64,000 nucleotides of DNA from Caballeronia fortuita (GTDB taxonomy: Bacteria; Pseudomonadota; Gammaproteobacteria; Burkholderiales; Burkholderiaceae): the NCBI RefSeq assembly GCF_001544835.2, contig NZ_FCNX02000010.1, forward strand, positions 1 to 64,000, read 5' to 3'. The notes under the pieces are model-generated. The model was given only the letters and a program-made list of their open reading frames with translations. It made no database searches and was not told where the DNA came from. Positions 17,157 through 31,065 of this stretch are shown one piece after another; position 1 is the stretch's first letter; the number at the start of each line of letters is the position of its first letter. The position numbers and the translations under genes were made by a program.

Positions 17157-18656
17157 TTACTGAGCCAGCGGCAGCTTCGACTGCGCGACGTGGGAGAGCA
17201 GGTTTGCCACGGATTCGTGCATTACGTCGGTAAAGGGCTTCGGATGCAGACCCATGTACAGCGTGAACACGGCAAGGATGGCGAGCATCAGGAATTCGCG
17301 TCCGTTGATGTCCTTGAGCTTCGCGACGTGATCGTTCGCGACCGCGCCGAAGTACACGCGCTTGTACATCCACAGCGTGTATGCCGCGCCGAGAATCAGC
17401 GTGAACGTCGCGAGGAACGCGATCCAGAAGTTGTACTTCACCGCCGCCAGAATCACCATGAATTCGCCGACGAAACCAGACGTGCCCGGCAGGCCGCAAT
17501 TGGCCATCGCGAAGAGCATGACGAAGGCGGCGAACTTCGGCATCGTGTTGACGACGCCGCCGTAATCCGCGATCTGACGCGAGTGGACGCGGTCATACAG
17601 CACGCCGATGGAAAGGAACATCGCGCCCGACACGAAGCCGTGCGAAATCATCTGGATGATCGCGCCTTCGACCGCGAGCTGGCTCGACGCGCCGAACATG
17701 AAGAAGCCGAGCGTGACGAAGCCCATGTGCGCGATCGACGAATAGGCGACGAGCTTCTTCATGTCGGCCTGCACCATTGCCACCAGTCCGATGTAGATCA
17801 CCGCGATCAGCGACAGCGTGATGACGACCGGCGCCAGAAAGTGGCTCGCGTCCGGCGCGATCGGCAGCGAGAAGCGCAGGAAACCGTACGCGCCGAGCTT
17901 CAGCATGATCGCCGCCAGCACGACCGAGCCGCCCGTCGGCGCTTCCACGTGCGCATCCGGCAGCCACGTATGCACCGGGAACATCGGCACCTTCACGGCG
18001 AACGCCAGGAAGAACGCGATGAACAGCAGCACCTGCGGCGTCATGTCGAGCTTTGCGGCCTGCCACGTCGCGAGATCGAACGTGTGCGTCTGCGTGTACA
18101 GATACAGCAGCGCGATCAGCATCAGCAGCGAGCCGGCCAGCGTGTACAGGAAGAACTTGAACGCCGCATACACGCGATTCGGGCCGCCCCACACGCCGAT
18201 GATGATGTACATCGGAATGAGCGTGGCTTCGAAGAACACGTAGAACAGCAGGCCATCCGCAGTCGAAAAGACGCCGATCATGATGCCCGAGAGGATCAGG
18301 AACGCGGCCATGTACTGCGACACGCGCTCGGTGATCACTTCCCAGCCGGCGATCACGACGATCACCGTGATGAGCGCGGTCAGCACGACGAACCACATCG
18401 AGATGCCGTCGACGCCCAGGTGATACGAGATGTTGAAGCGCTCGATCCAGTTGGACTGCTCGACGAACTGCAGCGCTGCCGTCGACGTATCGAAGCCGGT
18501 GATGAGCGGAATCGTGACGATCAGCCCGAGCACCGAGCCGATCAGCGCGACCCAGCGCGCGGGCGCCGGGTTGCGGTCGTTACCTACGGCGAGCACCAGC
18601 AGGCCGAAAATGATCGGCAGCCAGATCGCGACACTGAGAATCGGAAAAGAGTGCAT
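17157..18656 (-). CDS. nuoM: NADH-quinone oxidoreductase subunit M
   Basis: A 499-residue antiporter-like membrane subunit of complex I. The conserved Glu in the early helix (FYVFFEATLIPMY) and Lys in FAVKVPMFPVHTWLPDAH are seen, both part of the proton channel. Its length matches the family. It is followed by nuoN after 25 bp and preceded by nuoL after 13 bp. Confidence 0.97.
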   Translation of the reverse strand: MHSFPILSVAIWLPIIFGLLVLAVGNDRNPAPARWVALIGSVLGLIVTIPLITGFDTSTAALQFVEQSNWIERFNISYHLGVDGISMWFVVLTALITVIVVIAGWEVITERVSQYMAAFLILSGIMIGVFSTADGLLFYVFFEATLIPMYIIIGVWGGPNRVYAAFKFFLYTLAGSLLMLIALLYLYTQTHTFDLATWQAAKLDMTPQVLLFIAFFLAFAVKVPMFPVHTWLPDAHVEAPTGGSVVLAAIMLKLGAYGFLRFSLPIAPDASHFLAPVVITLSLIAVIYIGLVAMVQADMKKLVAYSSIAHMGFVTLGFFMFGASSQLAVEGAIIQMISHGFVSGAMFLSIGVLYDRVHSRQIADYGGVVNTMPKFAAFVMLFAMANCGLPGTSGFVGEFMVILAAVKYNFWIAFLATFTLILGAAYTLWMYKRVYFGAVANDHVAKLKDINGREFLMLAILAVFTLYMGLHPKPFTDVMHESVANLLSHVAQSKLPLAQ

Positions 18657-18669
18657 AGGATCCCTCGCC

Positions 18670-20736
<2,067 letters not shown>

Positions 20737-20753
20737 AACAGCCTAGCCTGAAA

Positions 20754-21059
20754 TTAACCTTTGAGCTGATCGAGGTCCTCGACGTTGATCGTGTCGAGGC
20801 TACGGAACAGGGTCACGAGAATCGCGAGACCGATCGCGGCTTCAGCGGCGGCGACGGTCAGCACGAAGAACACGAAAATCTGGCCGTGCACGTCGCCCAG
20901 ATAGTGCGAGAACGCGACGAAATTGGTGTTCACCGCGAGCAGCATCAGTTCGATGGCCATCAGGATGATGATGACGTTGCGGCGGTTCAGGAAGATGCCG
21001 ACGATGCTGATCGCAAAGAGGATCGCACCGAGCACGAGGTAATGGGCAAGACTCAACAT
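20754..21059 (-). CDS. nuoK: NADH-quinone oxidoreductase subunit K
   Basis: A 101-residue, three-helix membrane subunit. The two conserved buried Glu residues are in [11 protein letters not shown] and [11 protein letters not shown], which form part of the proton path next to NuoJ and NuoN. Confidence 0.97.
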   Translation of the reverse strand: MLSLAHYLVLGAILFAISIVGIFLNRRNVIIILMAIELMLLAVNTNFVAFSHYLGDVHGQIFVFFVLTVAAAEAAIGLAILVTLFRSLDTINVEDLDQLKG

Positions 21060-21079
21060 ATTCGATTTCTCCTTCGCGC

Positions 21080-21757
21080 TCAGCCCTTGTTGTCGACCGT
21101 GCCCGCGCCGATGTTGCCGGTGACGGCGGGTTCCGTCGCGGCATCGGGCGCGCTCGTTTCCGCCTGCATCTTGACGAGACGCACGCGGTCTTCGCGGCGC
21201 ACCTTGACTTGCTGGCTGACGGTTTGCGTCTTCTTGTCCTTCTTGTCGCGGATCGTGAGCGAGATCGCCGCAATGATCGCGACCAGCAGCACGAGGCCCG
21301 CGATTTCGAACGCGAAGATGTAGTCCGTGTAGATGACCTTGCCGATCAGCTGCGTGTTCGGCATCAGCGCCGCGCCCGTCACCGCCGTCGACGTTTCGGG
21401 CGTCACCGTGCCGCCGAAGCCGTGCCAGAGGATCAGCGCGGTTTCGATCACGATGATCGCGCCGACGATGCTGGCGAGCGGCACGAAGCGCTTGAAATCC
21501 TTGCGCAGGACATCGATGTTGATGTCGAGCATCATGACCACGAACAGGAACAGCACCATCACGGCGCCCACGTACACGAGAACCAGCAGAATCGCGAGGA
21601 ATTCGGCTTGCAGCAGCATCCAGATCGCGGCCGCGTTGAAGAATGCGAGCACGAGGAAGAGCGCGGATGACACCGGGTTGCGCGAGGTGATCACCTTCAG
21701 CGCGGAAACGACCAGCAGCAGCGCGAAGATATAGAACAGTACGGTTGTGAATTCCAT
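21080..21757 (-). CDS. nuoJ: NADH-quinone oxidoreductase subunit J
   Basis: A 225-residue membrane subunit with five helices and the pi-bulge region [17 protein letters not shown]. After the last helix a ~55-residue hydrophilic tail ([19 protein letters not shown] onward, Ala/Thr/Glu-rich) extends beyond the E. coli protein. It is preceded by a 153-bp spacer from nuoI. Confidence 0.96.
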   Translation of the reverse strand: MEFTTVLFYIFALLLVVSALKVITSRNPVSSALFLVLAFFNAAAIWMLLQAEFLAILLVLVYVGAVMVLFLFVVMMLDINIDVLRKDFKRFVPLASIVGAIIVIETALILWHGFGGTVTPETSTAVTGAALMPNTQLIGKVIYTDYIFAFEIAGLVLLVAIIAAISLTIRDKKDKKTQTVSQQVKVRREDRVRLVKMQAETSAPDAATEPAVTGNIGAGTVDNKG

Positions 21758-21910
21758 GATTACCGGTTCATCGTTAGGCCATCATCAGGCATGGTGTGTC
21801 GGCGCTTTCGGGCATGAGCCGCCCTCGGCGCGCGCCGCAGTGTGCCGGACAGCAACAACAAAATCGCTCTCGCGCGCGGCCGAACGCGTGGCACCGGCTG
21901 CGCGCGCCCA
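21758..21910 (-). other. nuoJ-nuoI spacer, 153 bp, GC-rich
   Basis: This is unusually long for a nuo operon, where most junctions here are 0-30 bp. It contains GC-rich self-complementary stretches (GCGCGCGGCC ... GGCTGCGCGCGC) but no ORF with a credible start. It may be an mRNA processing or stability element. I see no promoter. Confidence 0.4.
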
Positions 21911-22399
21911 TCAACGATAAGGCGCGTCGGCCGCCTTCGATGCGGCGATTTCCGTCTCGTAGCGATCGCCCACCGCAAGCAGCATGTCCTTCGTGAAGTA
22001 CAGATCGCCGCGCTTCTCGCCGTGATATTCGAGGATGTGCGTCTCGACGATCGAATCGACCGGGCAGCTTTCTTCGCAGAAACCGCAGAAGATGCACTTG
22101 GTCAGGTCGATGTCGTAGCGCGTCGTGCGACGGGTGTTGTCCGCGCGCGTCTCCGATTCGATCGTGATCGCCATGGCCGGGCAAACGGCTTCGCACAGCT
22201 TGCAGGCGATGCAGCGCTCTTCGCCATTTTCGTAACGGCGCAGCGCATGCAGGCCGCGGAAACGCGGGGAGATGGGCGTCTTTTCTTCCGGGAACTGCAC
22301 CGTGATCTTGCGCTGGAACGTGTACTTGCCCGTCAGCGCAAGACCCTTCAAGAGTTCGGTCAGGAAGAAGGTCTTAAAGAAGTTCTGAATTGCGTTCAT
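21911..22399 (-). CDS. nuoI: NADH-quinone oxidoreductase subunit I
   Basis: A 162-residue ferredoxin-like subunit carrying two 4Fe-4S clusters (N6a/N6b). Both motifs are intact: [12 protein letters not shown] and [12 protein letters not shown]. It sits at the junction of the peripheral arm, passing electrons to NuoB. Confidence 0.98.
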   Translation of the reverse strand: MNAIQNFFKTFFLTELLKGLALTGKYTFQRKITVQFPEEKTPISPRFRGLHALRRYENGEERCIACKLCEAVCPAMAITIESETRADNTRRTTRYDIDLTKCIFCGFCEESCPVDSIVETHILEYHGEKRGDLYFTKDMLLAVGDRYETEIAASKAADAPYR

Positions 22400-22427
22400 G
22401 ATGATTTCGCGTCCGCGCGTGGCCCCG

Positions 22428-23492
22428 TTACTTCCAGATGTTGAGCGGCGACATGATCCAGAAACCGACCACGACCACCCAGATCACCGATACCGGCAGG
22501 AACACCTTCCAGCCGAGACGCATGATCTGGTCGTAGCGGTAACGCGGAAACGTCGCGCGCGCCCAGATGAAGACCGACAGCAGCAGGAATACCTTGAAAA
22601 CGAACCAGAATACGCCCGGAATGAACGACAGGAAGCCGAACGGCGCATCCCAGCCGCCCAGGAACAATGTCGTCGCGATCGCCGAAATCACGATCATGTT
22701 GATGTACTCGGCAAGGAAGAACAGCGCGAACGCCATGCCCGAGTAATCGATCATGTGACCCGCGACGATTTCCGATTCCCCTTCCACCACGTCGAACGGG
22801 TGACGGTTCGTTTCGGCGATGCCCGAGATGAAGTACACGACGAACATCGGCAGGAGCGGCAGCCAGTTCCACGACAGGAAGTTGACGCCCCAGCCCGCGA
22901 ACATGCCGCGCTGCTGCGAATGCACGATCTCGGACATGTTGAGCGTGCCCGCGACCATCAGCACCACGACGAGCGCGAAGCCCATCGAGATTTCGTAGGA
23001 CACCATCTGCGCGGCCGCGCGCATCGCGCCGAGAAACGCGTACTTCGAGTTCGACGCCCAGCCCGCGAGAATCACGCCGTACACGCCGATCGACGAGATC
23101 GCCATCACGTACAGCAGACCCGCGTTGATGTTGCCGAGAACGGCCTGCGCCTGGAACGGAATCACCGCCCAGACGGCGAACGCCGGGACCACGGTCATGA
23201 TCGGCGCGATCACGTAGATCCACTTGCTCGCCTGCGTCGGCTGGATGACTTCCTTCAGCAGCAGCTTCAGCACGTCGGCGATCGGTTGCAGCAAACCTGC
23301 GGGACCGACGCGGTTCGGGCCGAGACGCACGTGCATCCAGCCGATGAGCTTGCGTTCCCAAAGAATCAGGTACGCCACGCACAGCAGGATGACCACCGAA
23401 ACCACCAGGATGCGGACCACCGCCCACACCGTCGGCCATGCGACGCCGAGAAGCTGCGTGCCGCCTGCGTTGATCGTATCGAACAAGCCCAT
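22428..23492 (-). CDS. nuoH: NADH-quinone oxidoreductase subunit H
   Basis: A 354-residue, eight-helix membrane subunit that forms most of the quinone chamber. Conserved signatures are [18 protein letters not shown] and the acidic loop [20 protein letters not shown]. It lies 2 bp after nuoG. Confidence 0.98.
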   Translation of the reverse strand: MGLFDTINAGGTQLLGVAWPTVWAVVRILVVSVVILLCVAYLILWERKLIGWMHVRLGPNRVGPAGLLQPIADVLKLLLKEVIQPTQASKWIYVIAPIMTVVPAFAVWAVIPFQAQAVLGNINAGLLYVMAISSIGVYGVILAGWASNSKYAFLGAMRAAAQMVSYEISMGFALVVVLMVAGTLNMSEIVHSQQRGMFAGWGVNFLSWNWLPLLPMFVVYFISGIAETNRHPFDVVEGESEIVAGHMIDYSGMAFALFFLAEYINMIVISAIATTLFLGGWDAPFGFLSFIPGVFWFVFKVFLLLSVFIWARATFPRYRYDQIMRLGWKVFLPVSVIWVVVVGFWIMSPLNIWK

Positions 23493-23494
23493 TT

Positions 23495-25834
23495 TTACGC
23501 CTTCTCCACTACCAGTTCACCGAACAGGCCGCCGAGCGCGGCGCCAGCCGAAGTGCCCGCCGACACGCGAACCACCGATTCCGCGAGATTCGCATCGCGC
23601 AGCGCGGGCAAGGTCACCGACAGATTGCCCTGGCGAATACGCACTGCATCGCCGTCCTTCAGACCGAGCTTGTCGAAGAGCGCGGTCGGGAGACCGGCCA
23701 CGTTCGCATCGCGCGCGGCGGCCGTCAGATGCAGCGACGGCGCGCGACGCACGAGCGCATCGGCGTGATAGATCGGCACATCGGCCAGGCGTTGCAGGCC
23801 GCTGCCGTTCAACACGATCTTCGATGCCGCGCGCTGCGCCTGCACCGTCGTCTTGTTCGACAGACGCGCCGAGAGGTCGCCCGTGCCGAGCGCCGCGATG
23901 CGCACTTCTTCGGCGGTGTCGAACTCGAAACCCGGAAGGCCGAGGATCGTGCCCAGCACGCGCAACACCTTCCAGCCCGGACGCGTATCGCCCAGCGCGC
24001 GCACGACGCCGTTGAACGACTGCGCCGTGCCTTCCGCGTTCACGAAGGTGCCCGACGTTTCCGTGAACGGCGCGATCGGCAGCAGCACGTCCGCGTAGTC
24101 CATGCCGTGCTTGAACGGCGACATCACGACGACCATTTCCGCTGCCTTCAGCGCGGCGATGGCTTGCGCCGGATTGGCCGTGTCGAATTCCGGTTCCGCG
24201 TTGAAGAGCACGTAGCCCTTGCGCGGCTGCTCGAACACTTCGCGTGCGTTCAGGCCGCCTTCGCCCGGCAAGGCATCGACGAGATGCGCGCCCACCGAGT
24301 TCGCGCCTTCCGTGAGGAAGCCGAGCGTCGCGCCGGTATTGTCGGCGATCCACTGGGCCGCCGCCTGAATCTGCGCGAAGTCCGGATGCTGGACCGCGAG
24401 GTTGCCGAGCAGCACGACGCGCTTGTCGCCCGCCGACAGCGATGCCGCGACGTCCTTCGCTGCAGCCGACACGTCGCGCCCTGCGAACGCGTCCGGCAGC
24501 GCGGCGCCGCGCGCTTCTGCAACGGCGGCCGCGATGCCCGCAAGCTGATCGAGCCATGCGGACGGCGCAGCAACCAGACGATGCGCGGTCGGGATCAGCG
24601 AGTCGTCGTTGCTGGCGTTGAGGAACGTGATCATGGCCCCGTTCTTCGCGGCCTGACGCAGACGCGCGGCGAACAGCGGATGATCGCGGCGCAGGAACGA
24701 GCCGATGACGAACGCCGTGTCGATGGTCGACAGATCGGCGATCTTCGTGCCGAGCCACGGCGCGCCGACGCCCACCGGCGCCGAGAAATCGTTTTGTCGC
24801 AGACGGAAGTCGACGTTCGGCGTGCCCACACCCTCAGCCAGCGCCTTGAGCAAATGCAGTTCTTCGACCGTGCTGTGCGGCGTGGCCAAAGCGGCGATGG
24901 CGTTTGCGCCATGATCCGCCTTGATGCCCTTCAAGCCCTTCGCGACGTATTCGAGCGCGGTCTGCCAGTCGGTTTCGATCCAGGTGCCGCCTTGCTTCAG
25001 CATCGGCGTGGTGAGACGATCGTCGCCGTTCAGGCCTTCGTACGAGAAGCGGTCCTTGTCGGAGATCCAGCATTCGTTGATGGCTTCGTTTTCCATCGGC
25101 AGAACGCGCATCACACGGTTGTTCTTCACCTGGACGACGAGGTTCGCGCCGACGGAATCGTGCGGGCTCAGCGACTTGCGGCGCGACAATTCCCACGTGC
25201 GCGCGCTGTAGCGGAACGGCTTGCTCGTCAATGCGCCGACCGGGCACAGGTCGATCATGTTGCCCGACAGTTCCGAATCGACCGTCTTGCCGACGAACGA
25301 CGTGATTTCCGAATGCTCGCCGCGGCCCAGCATGCCAAGTTCCATCACCCCGGCGACTTCCTGGCCGAAGCGCACGCAGCGCGTGCAGTGGATGCAGCGC
25401 GACATCTCTTCCATCGAGATGAGCGGACCGACGTTCTTGTGGAACACGACGCGCTTTTCTTCGCTATAGCGCGACTGCGACTTGCCGTAACCGACGGCCA
25501 GATCCTGCAACTGGCACTCGCCGCCCTGATCGCAGATGGGGCAATCGAGCGGGTGGTTGATCAGCAGAAATTCCATCACCGACTGCTGCGCTTTCACGGC
25601 CTTGTCGGACGTGGTGCGCACGACCATGCCGGCCGATACCGGCGTCGCGCAGGCGGGCACGGCCTTCGGCATCTTCTCGACTTCGACGAGGCACATCCGG
25701 CAGTTCGCCGCGATCGAGAGCTTCTTGTGATAGCAGAAGTGCGGAATGTACGTATCGACCTTGTGCGCAGCCTGGATCACCATGCTGCCTTCGGGCACCT
25801 CGACCGTCTTGCCGTCAATCTCTAGTTCAACCAT
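23495..25834 (-). CDS. nuoG: NADH-quinone oxidoreductase subunit G
   Basis: A 779-residue iron-sulfur subunit. An N-terminal 2Fe-2S domain ([19 protein letters not shown]), [14 protein letters not shown] and [11 protein letters not shown] provide cluster ligands; a molybdopterin-oxidoreductase-like domain without cofactor function follows from about residue 220. The length is typical of betaproteobacteria and shorter than E. coli's 908. It carries electrons from NuoE/F to NuoI. Confidence 0.97.
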   Translation of the reverse strand: MVELEIDGKTVEVPEGSMVIQAAHKVDTYIPHFCYHKKLSIAANCRMCLVEVEKMPKAVPACATPVSAGMVVRTTSDKAVKAQQSVMEFLLINHPLDCPICDQGGECQLQDLAVGYGKSQSRYSEEKRVVFHKNVGPLISMEEMSRCIHCTRCVRFGQEVAGVMELGMLGRGEHSEITSFVGKTVDSELSGNMIDLCPVGALTSKPFRYSARTWELSRRKSLSPHDSVGANLVVQVKNNRVMRVLPMENEAINECWISDKDRFSYEGLNGDDRLTTPMLKQGGTWIETDWQTALEYVAKGLKGIKADHGANAIAALATPHSTVEELHLLKALAEGVGTPNVDFRLRQNDFSAPVGVGAPWLGTKIADLSTIDTAFVIGSFLRRDHPLFAARLRQAAKNGAMITFLNASNDDSLIPTAHRLVAAPSAWLDQLAGIAAAVAEARGAALPDAFAGRDVSAAAKDVAASLSAGDKRVVLLGNLAVQHPDFAQIQAAAQWIADNTGATLGFLTEGANSVGAHLVDALPGEGGLNAREVFEQPRKGYVLFNAEPEFDTANPAQAIAALKAAEMVVVMSPFKHGMDYADVLLPIAPFTETSGTFVNAEGTAQSFNGVVRALGDTRPGWKVLRVLGTILGLPGFEFDTAEEVRIAALGTGDLSARLSNKTTVQAQRAASKIVLNGSGLQRLADVPIYHADALVRRAPSLHLTAAARDANVAGLPTALFDKLGLKDGDAVRIRQGNLSVTLPALRDANLAESVVRVSAGTSAGAALGGLFGELVVEKA

Positions 25835-25895
25835 GATGGATAAAGATCCTCAACCCTTCTTTCGAGCCTTGTCGCGCATCTGACTGCGCGCCTGA

Positions 25896-27218
25896 TTACG
25901 CGGTAAGCGCCTCGGACGGCGCATGATGCGCGTGCCCGCCGACGAGACAATGCTTGTGCTCGACGTGATATTCGAATTCGTTCCAGAAGTGCTTGAGCAT
26001 GCCGCGCACGGGCATCGCCGCAGCATCGCCGAGCGCGCAGATCGTCCGGCCCATGATGTTTTCGGCGACCGAATTCAGCAGATCCAGATCTTCCTTGCGG
26101 CCAAGACCATGCTCGATACGATGCACGACGCGATACAGCCAGCCCGTGCCTTCGCGGCATGGCGTGCACTGACCGCACGACTCTTCATAGTAGAAGTACG
26201 ACAGGCGCAGCAGTGAGCGCACCATGCAGCGCGTCTCGTTCATGACGATGACCGCGCCGGAGCCGAGCATCGAGCCGGCCTTCGCGATCGAATCGTAGTC
26301 CATGTCGGTCGCGAGCATCATGTCGCCCGGCACGACCGGCGCGGACGAGCCGCCCGGAATCACGGCCTTGATCGACTGGCCGCGCACGCCGCCGGCGAGT
26401 TCCATCAGCGTCGAGAACGGCGTTCCGAGCGGAATTTCGTAGTTGCCCGGACGATTCACGTCGCCCGACACGGAGAAGATCTTCGTGCCGCCGTTGTTCG
26501 GCTTGCCGAGTTCGAGATAATTCTGCGGACCGATTTCCAGCAGGAACGGCACGGCCGCGAACGTCTCGGTGTTGTTGATCGTCGTGGGCTTGCCGTACAC
26601 GCCGAAGCTCGCCGGGAAAGGCGGCTTGAAGCGCGGCTGGCCTTTCTTGCCTTCAAGCGATTCGAGCAGAGCAGTCTCTTCGCCGCAGATGTACGCGCCG
26701 TAACCATGATGCGCGTACAGCTCGAACGAAAAACCCGAGCCCAGGATGTTCGCGCCGAGATAGCCGGCCTGGCGCGCTTCTTCCAGCGCCGCCTCGAACA
26801 CGCGATAGACCTCGAATATCTCGCCGTGGATGTAGTTGTAGCCGACGGTGATACCCATCGCGTATGCGCCGATGGCCATGCCTTCGATCAACGCATGCGG
26901 GTTCCAGCGCAGGATGTCGCGGTCCTTGAACGTGCCCGGCTCGCCTTCGTCCGAGTTGCAGACGAGATACTTCTGCCCCGGAAACTGGCGCGGCATGAAG
27001 CTCCACTTGAGGCCGGTCGGGAAGCCCGCACCGCCGCGGCCACGCAGACCCGACGCCTTGACGTCGGCGATCACCTGCTCGGCCGGAATCTTTTCCTCGA
27101 GGATGCGGCGCAACTGCTTGTACCCGCCGCGCGCGACGTAATCTTCGAGATGCCAGTTCTCGCCGTTGAGGCCAGCGAGGATCAGCGGCTTGATGTGACG
27201 ATCGTGGAGTGACGTCAT
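25896..27218 (-). CDS. nuoF: NADH-quinone oxidoreductase subunit F
   Basis: A 440-residue NADH-binding subunit with FMN and the N3 4Fe-4S cluster. The glycine-rich NADH/FMN site is [13 protein letters not shown]; the cluster site is [11 protein letters not shown] plus a later Cys. ATG 27218 overlaps the nuoE stop (ATGA). A longer same-frame extension upstream is the nuoE gene read in another frame. Confidence 0.97.
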   Translation of the reverse strand: MTSLHDRHIKPLILAGLNGENWHLEDYVARGGYKQLRRILEEKIPAEQVIADVKASGLRGRGGAGFPTGLKWSFMPRQFPGQKYLVCNSDEGEPGTFKDRDILRWNPHALIEGMAIGAYAMGITVGYNYIHGEIFEVYRVFEAALEEARQAGYLGANILGSGFSFELYAHHGYGAYICGEETALLESLEGKKGQPRFKPPFPASFGVYGKPTTINNTETFAAVPFLLEIGPQNYLELGKPNNGGTKIFSVSGDVNRPGNYEIPLGTPFSTLMELAGGVRGQSIKAVIPGGSSAPVVPGDMMLATDMDYDSIAKAGSMLGSGAVIVMNETRCMVRSLLRLSYFYYEESCGQCTPCREGTGWLYRVVHRIEHGLGRKEDLDLLNSVAENIMGRTICALGDAAAMPVRGMLKHFWNEFEYHVEHKHCLVGGHAHHAPSEALTA

Positions 27219-27700
27219 TTCGAAAGTTCCTCGATCAACTGGTCGATCTTCTCGCGGCTCATGAAGCTGCACATGCGATGGTTGTTCACGAGCATCACGG
27301 GCGCGTCGCCGCAAGCGCCGAAGCACTCGCCTTCCTTCAACGTGAACTTGCCGTCCGCGGTCGTCTCGCCGAAATCGATTCCAAGCTTTTGCTTGAGATA
27401 TTCGGCGGCGCTGTCCGAACCACCGTCCGGACCAAGCTGGCAAGGCAGGTTCGTGCAGAGCGTGATCTTGTGCTTGCCGACCGGCTTCAGCTCGTACATC
27501 GTGTAGAACGTGGCGACTTCCTGCACCGCGACGGGCGGCATGCTCAGGTAATCGGCCACGAACTGCATGACGTCGGGCGAGAGCCAACCATGCTCTTCCT
27601 GAGCGACAGCGAGCGCCGCCATCACCGCCGATTGCTTTTGCTCGGCGGGATACTTCGCGACCGCGCGATCGATTTCTTTCAGGCCTTCAGCTGAGATCAT
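27215..27700 (-). CDS. nuoE: NADH-quinone oxidoreductase subunit E
   Basis: A 161-residue thioredoxin-like subunit with the 2Fe-2S cluster N1a. The four Cys ligands are in CTNLPC and CFGACG. ATG 27700 is chosen because it gives the usual [11 protein letters not shown] start; a TTG seven codons upstream (27721) is an alternative. It overlaps nuoF by 4 nt. Confidence 0.96.
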   Translation of the reverse strand: MISAEGLKEIDRAVAKYPAEQKQSAVMAALAVAQEEHGWLSPDVMQFVADYLSMPPVAVQEVATFYTMYELKPVGKHKITLCTNLPCQLGPDGGSDSAAEYLKQKLGIDFGETTADGKFTLKEGECFGACGDAPVMLVNNHRMCSFMSREKIDQLIEELSK

Positions 27701-27739
27701 TTTCAGACACGACTCTTTCAATTCCTACCGAACGAAAAC

Positions 27740-27765
27740 CTGCCGCGCCCTTCGTAATGCGGCAG
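27740..27765 (-). other. Hairpin in the 151-bp nuoD-nuoE spacer
   Basis: CTGCCGC/GCGGCAG form a 7-bp stem with a 12-nt loop. No T-run follows, so it is not a classic terminator. The nuoD-nuoE gap (27701-27851) has no credible ORF and is one of only two long gaps in the operon; the hairpin may stabilise or process the mRNA. Confidence 0.4.
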
Positions 27766-27851
27766 ACCTGGCGTTCCTGCGGGTTCCTGTTATTGCTTTC
27801 GCGTTTTCATGCGCGGCGGCTCGACGAGCGCACCGCGCGGGCGGCTTCGAA

Positions 27852-29105
27852 TCAGCGATCGATCTCGCCGAACACGATGTCTTGCGTACCGATGATCGTC
27901 ACGGCGTCGGCGATCATGTGACCGCGCGCCATTTCGTCGAGCGCGGCGAGGTGCGCATAACCCGGTGCGCGAATCTTCAGGCGATACGGCTTGTTCGCGC
28001 CATCCGAAATCAGGTAGATGCCGAACTCGCCCTTCGGATGCTCGACGGCCGCGTACGTTTCGCCTTCAGGAACGTGGAAGCCTTCGGTGAAGAGCTTGAA
28101 ATGGTGAATCAGCTCTTCCATGTTGCTCTTCATGCCGACGCGCGACGGCGGCGCAACCTTGTGATTATCGACCATCACAGGGCCGGGATTCTTGCGCAGC
28201 CACGCAATGCACTGTTGGGCGATGCGGGTCGACTGGCGCATTTCTTCCACGCGCACAAGATAGCGGTCATAGCAATCGCCATTCACGCCGACGGGGATAT
28301 CGAAATCGAGCTGATCGTACACTTCGTACGGCTGCTTCTTGCGCAAATCCCACTCGATGCCCGAGCCGCGCAGCATCGCGCCGCTCAAGCCCATCTGCAA
28401 CGCGCGCTCCGGGCTCACCACGCCGATGCCCACGAGACGCTGCTTCCAGATGCGGTTGTCGGTGAGCAGCGTTTCGTACTCGTCGACACAGCCGGGGAAA
28501 CGCTTGAAGAAGTCTTCGATGAAGTCGAGCAACGAGCCCTGGCGGTTCTCGTTCATCCTGTCGAGCGCCTTGGCGTTACGGATCTTCGATGCCTTGTATT
28601 GCGGCATCGCATCCGGCAGATCGCGATAGACGCCGCCCGGGCGATAGTACGCCGCATGCATGCGCGCGCCCGACACCGCCTCGTACACGTCCATCAGGTC
28701 TTCGCGCTCGCGGAACGCGTAGAGGAACACCGCCATTGCGCCGACGTCGAGCGCGTGCGAGCCGATCCACATCAGGTGGTTCAGCACGCGCGTGATTTCG
28801 TCGAACAGCACGCGAATGTACTTCGCGCGGATCGGCACATCGATGCCGAGCAGCTTTTCGATGGCGAGGACATAGCCGTGCTCGTTGACCATCATCGACA
28901 CATAGTCGAGACGGTCCATGTACGGCACGGATTGCAGAAAGGTCTTGGTTTCGGCCAGCTTCTCGGTCGCGCGATGCAGCAGACCGATGTGCGGGTCGGC
29001 GCGCTGAATCACTTCGCCGTCGAGTTCCAGCACGAGGCGCAGCACGCCGTGCGCTGCCGGGTGCTGCGGGCCAAAGTTCAGCGTGTAGTTCTTGATCTCT
29101 GCCAT
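27852..29105 (-). CDS. nuoD: NADH-quinone oxidoreductase subunit D
   Basis: A 417-residue 49-kDa-type subunit that lines the quinone pocket with NuoB. The signature [13 protein letters not shown] (quinone-binding His) and the C-terminal DIVFGEIDR are present. It is separate from NuoC, unlike the fused NuoCD of E. coli. Confidence 0.98.
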   Translation of the reverse strand: MAEIKNYTLNFGPQHPAAHGVLRLVLELDGEVIQRADPHIGLLHRATEKLAETKTFLQSVPYMDRLDYVSMMVNEHGYVLAIEKLLGIDVPIRAKYIRVLFDEITRVLNHLMWIGSHALDVGAMAVFLYAFREREDLMDVYEAVSGARMHAAYYRPGGVYRDLPDAMPQYKASKIRNAKALDRMNENRQGSLLDFIEDFFKRFPGCVDEYETLLTDNRIWKQRLVGIGVVSPERALQMGLSGAMLRGSGIEWDLRKKQPYEVYDQLDFDIPVGVNGDCYDRYLVRVEEMRQSTRIAQQCIAWLRKNPGPVMVDNHKVAPPSRVGMKSNMEELIHHFKLFTEGFHVPEGETYAAVEHPKGEFGIYLISDGANKPYRLKIRAPGYAHLAALDEMARGHMIADAVTIIGTQDIVFGEIDR

Positions 29106-29114
29106 GGCGTTCTC

Positions 29115-29717
29115 TTAATGTTTCAGACCGCCATAGCGATCTTCGCGAATCACGCGCGGCGTGATTTCGCGCGGTTCGATCGTCACCGGCTGATAGACCA
29201 CGCGCTTCTCTTCCGGGTCGTAACGCATTTCGACGTAGCCGGAAACGGGGAAGTCCTTACGGAACGGATGGCCGATGAAGCCGTAGTCCGTGAGAATGCG
29301 GCGCAGGTCGGGGTGGCCTTCGAACACAATGCCGTAGAGGTCGAACGCTTCGCGCTCGTACCAGTTCGCCGACGTCCAGATGTCCACCACGGAAGGCACG
29401 ATGGGCACTTCGTCGTCCGGAGCGAAAACGCGCACGCGCACGCGCCAGTTGTTCGTGATCGAGAGAAGATGGCTCACGGCCGCGAAACGCGGGCCGTCGT
29501 AGACGCCGTCGCCGTAGGTCGAATAATCGACGCCGGAGAGGTCCATGAGCTGCTCGAAGCGCAGCGACGGGTCATCGCGCAGCTGCTTGCAGACGTCCAG
29601 ATACTCGGCCGCCTTGACGACGACCGTCACCTGACCCAGCGACTCGGTAATGCTCTGAAGACGGCCGCCAAAGGCCGTCTCGAGGTTCGCTTTGAGGGTC
29701 TCGAGTTTGCTTGCCAT
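29115..29717 (-). CDS. nuoC: NADH-quinone oxidoreductase subunit C
   Basis: A 200-residue 30-kDa subunit. The family signature [22 protein letters not shown] is present (given here in part), with the C-terminal [18 protein letters not shown]. It scaffolds the peripheral arm and lies 9 bp before nuoD. Confidence 0.98.
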   Translation of the reverse strand: MASKLETLKANLETAFGGRLQSITESLGQVTVVVKAAEYLDVCKQLRDDPSLRFEQLMDLSGVDYSTYGDGVYDGPRFAAVSHLLSITNNWRVRVRVFAPDDEVPIVPSVVDIWTSANWYEREAFDLYGIVFEGHPDLRRILTDYGFIGHPFRKDFPVSGYVEMRYDPEEKRVVYQPVTIEPREITPRVIREDRYGGLKH

Positions 29718-29738
29718 AGTTTGGGGAGACTCAGGCCC

Positions 29739-30218
29739 TTACTGACGGGCGATGGTGTTGGTGCGGCGAATCTTCGCCTGCAACTGGATCACGCCGTAGA
29801 CCAGGGCTTCGGCGGTCGGAGGACAACCGGGAACGTAGACATCGACCGGCACGATCCGGTCGCAGCCGCGCACGACGGAATACGAGTAGTGGTAGTAACC
29901 ACCGCCGTTCGCGCACGAACCCATGGAAATGACCCAGCGCGGCTCGGCCATCTGGTCGTACACCTTACGAAGCGCGGGCGCCATCTTGTTGCACAGCGTG
30001 CCGGCGACGATCATCACGTCCGACTGGCGCGGGCTCGGGCGGAACACCACGCCGAAACGGTCCAGGTCGTAACGGGCCGCGCCCGCGTGCATCATCTCGA
30101 CGGCGCAGCATGCGAGACCGAACGTCATCGGCCACAGCGAACCGGTGCGCGTCCAGTTGATGAGCTTGTCAGCCGTCGTGGTGACAAAGCCTTCCTTCAA
30201 GACCCCTTCGATACTCAT
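29739..30218 (-). CDS. nuoB: NADH-quinone oxidoreductase subunit B
   Basis: A 159-residue subunit holding the terminal 4Fe-4S cluster N2. Ligands are in [20 protein letters not shown] and [14 protein letters not shown] 30218 ([10 protein letters not shown]) gives the standard length; the longer ORF is not supported. Confidence 0.98.
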
Positions 30219-30279
30219 TTGTTTTCCACTCCAGATGAGCAGCCAGCCAAAGCCGCCCATGAATCCGGTGATCTAACTG

Positions 30280-30639
30280 TCATTCCCAGTCGAGCCCGCC
30301 CTTTCTCCAGATGTAGGCGAAACCGAGCAAAAATTCGAGCAGAAAAATCATCATCGCCATGAAGCCGGGCCAGCCGATATCGCGCAGGGAAACACCCCAC
30401 GGAAACAGGAACGCCGTCTCGAGGTCGAAGATGATGAAAAGAATCGCGACGAGATAGTAACGCACATCGAACTTCATACGCGCGTCTTCGAATGCTTCGA
30501 AGCCGCACTCGTACGGCGCGTTCTTCTCTGTGTCGGGCTTGTTGGGACCGAGGATCTTGCCGATACTGACCAACGCTATACCTAAACCAAGGCCCACCAG
30601 AAGAAACAAGAAGACGGGGTAATAGGGTGCGAGGTTCAA
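30280..30639 (-). CDS. nuoA: NADH-quinone oxidoreductase subunit A
   Basis: A 119-residue, three-helix membrane subunit with the conserved [12 protein letters not shown] loop (quinone-site Cys) and [14 protein letters not shown]. The start is a TTG preceded by GAGGA at good spacing; no ATG gives the normal N-terminus MNLAPYYPV. It is the first gene of the nuo operon. I see no convincing promoter in the 214 bp up to tRNA-Leu, so read-through from the tRNA promoter is possible. Confidence 0.95.
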   Translation of the reverse strand: MNLAPYYPVFLFLLVGLGLGIALVSIGKILGPNKPDTEKNAPYECGFEAFEDARMKFDVRYYLVAILFIIFDLETAFLFPWGVSLRDIGWPGFMAMMIFLLEFLLGFAYIWRKGGLDWE

Positions 30640-30810
30640 GGCTATCCTCAGATCGGTAGATAGGGTCTGTTATTGATTGGGGCTTTCAGCCGGGACGGAC
30701 CACCCGGCGTAAGGATTCACTTGGGACCGCTCACGATATCAGCACACCGTGACAAGCGCCTGGACGATGTCGATGCTGCTGTGAAAACGTAAGCGTACTC
30801 CAGAAGTGAC

Positions 30811-30844
30811 AATGCCAGCCGAAGCGATGCATGCGGCTGGCATT
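30811..30844 (-). terminator. Hairpin 10 nt after tRNA-Leu
   Basis: An 11-bp perfect stem (AATGCCAGCCG/CGGCTGGCATT) starts 10 nt downstream of the tRNA 3' end. It lacks a T-run, so it may be a weak terminator or a 3'-processing signal that lets transcription continue into nuo. Confidence 0.5.
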
Positions 30845-30853
30845 GGATAACTT

Positions 30854-30938
30854 TGGTGCCGACGGCGAGACTCGAACTCGCACAGCTTTCGCCACTACCC
30901 CCTCAAGATAGCGTGTCTACCAATTTCACCACGTCGGC
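30854..30938 (-). tRNA. tRNA-Leu (anticodon GAG)
   Basis: An 85-nt class II tRNA with encoded CCA. The acceptor stem GCCGACG/CGTCGGC is perfect; the D-arm, a long variable arm and TTCGAGTC in the T-loop are present. The anticodon loop TTGAGGG gives GAG, reading CUC and CUU leucine codons. It has its own promoter upstream. Confidence 0.97.
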
Positions 30939-30997
30939 ACTGTACTGCAATCCGGGAAAACTACTTCTTAATTGCCGCGAATCGCTTCAAGACTTGA

Positions 30998-31026
30998 ATT
31001 ATAACTAGGCCCTACGAATTGTTCAA
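30998..31026 (-). promoter_or_regulatory. Promoter of tRNA-Leu
   Basis: -35 TTGAAC (31026-31021), a 17-nt spacer and a perfect -10 TATAAT (31003-30998) on the minus strand, about 53 nt upstream of the tRNA 5' end. It lies past the secG stop codon. Confidence 0.8.
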
Positions 31027-31065
31027 CGCACAAAATGCAAATTTCGCGAAAAATCTGTTCTGTCG

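Noticed and set aside
27882..30362. 826-codon ORF opposite nuoB-nuoD
   Set aside because: Antisense shadow across three conserved genes; no domain or start signal.
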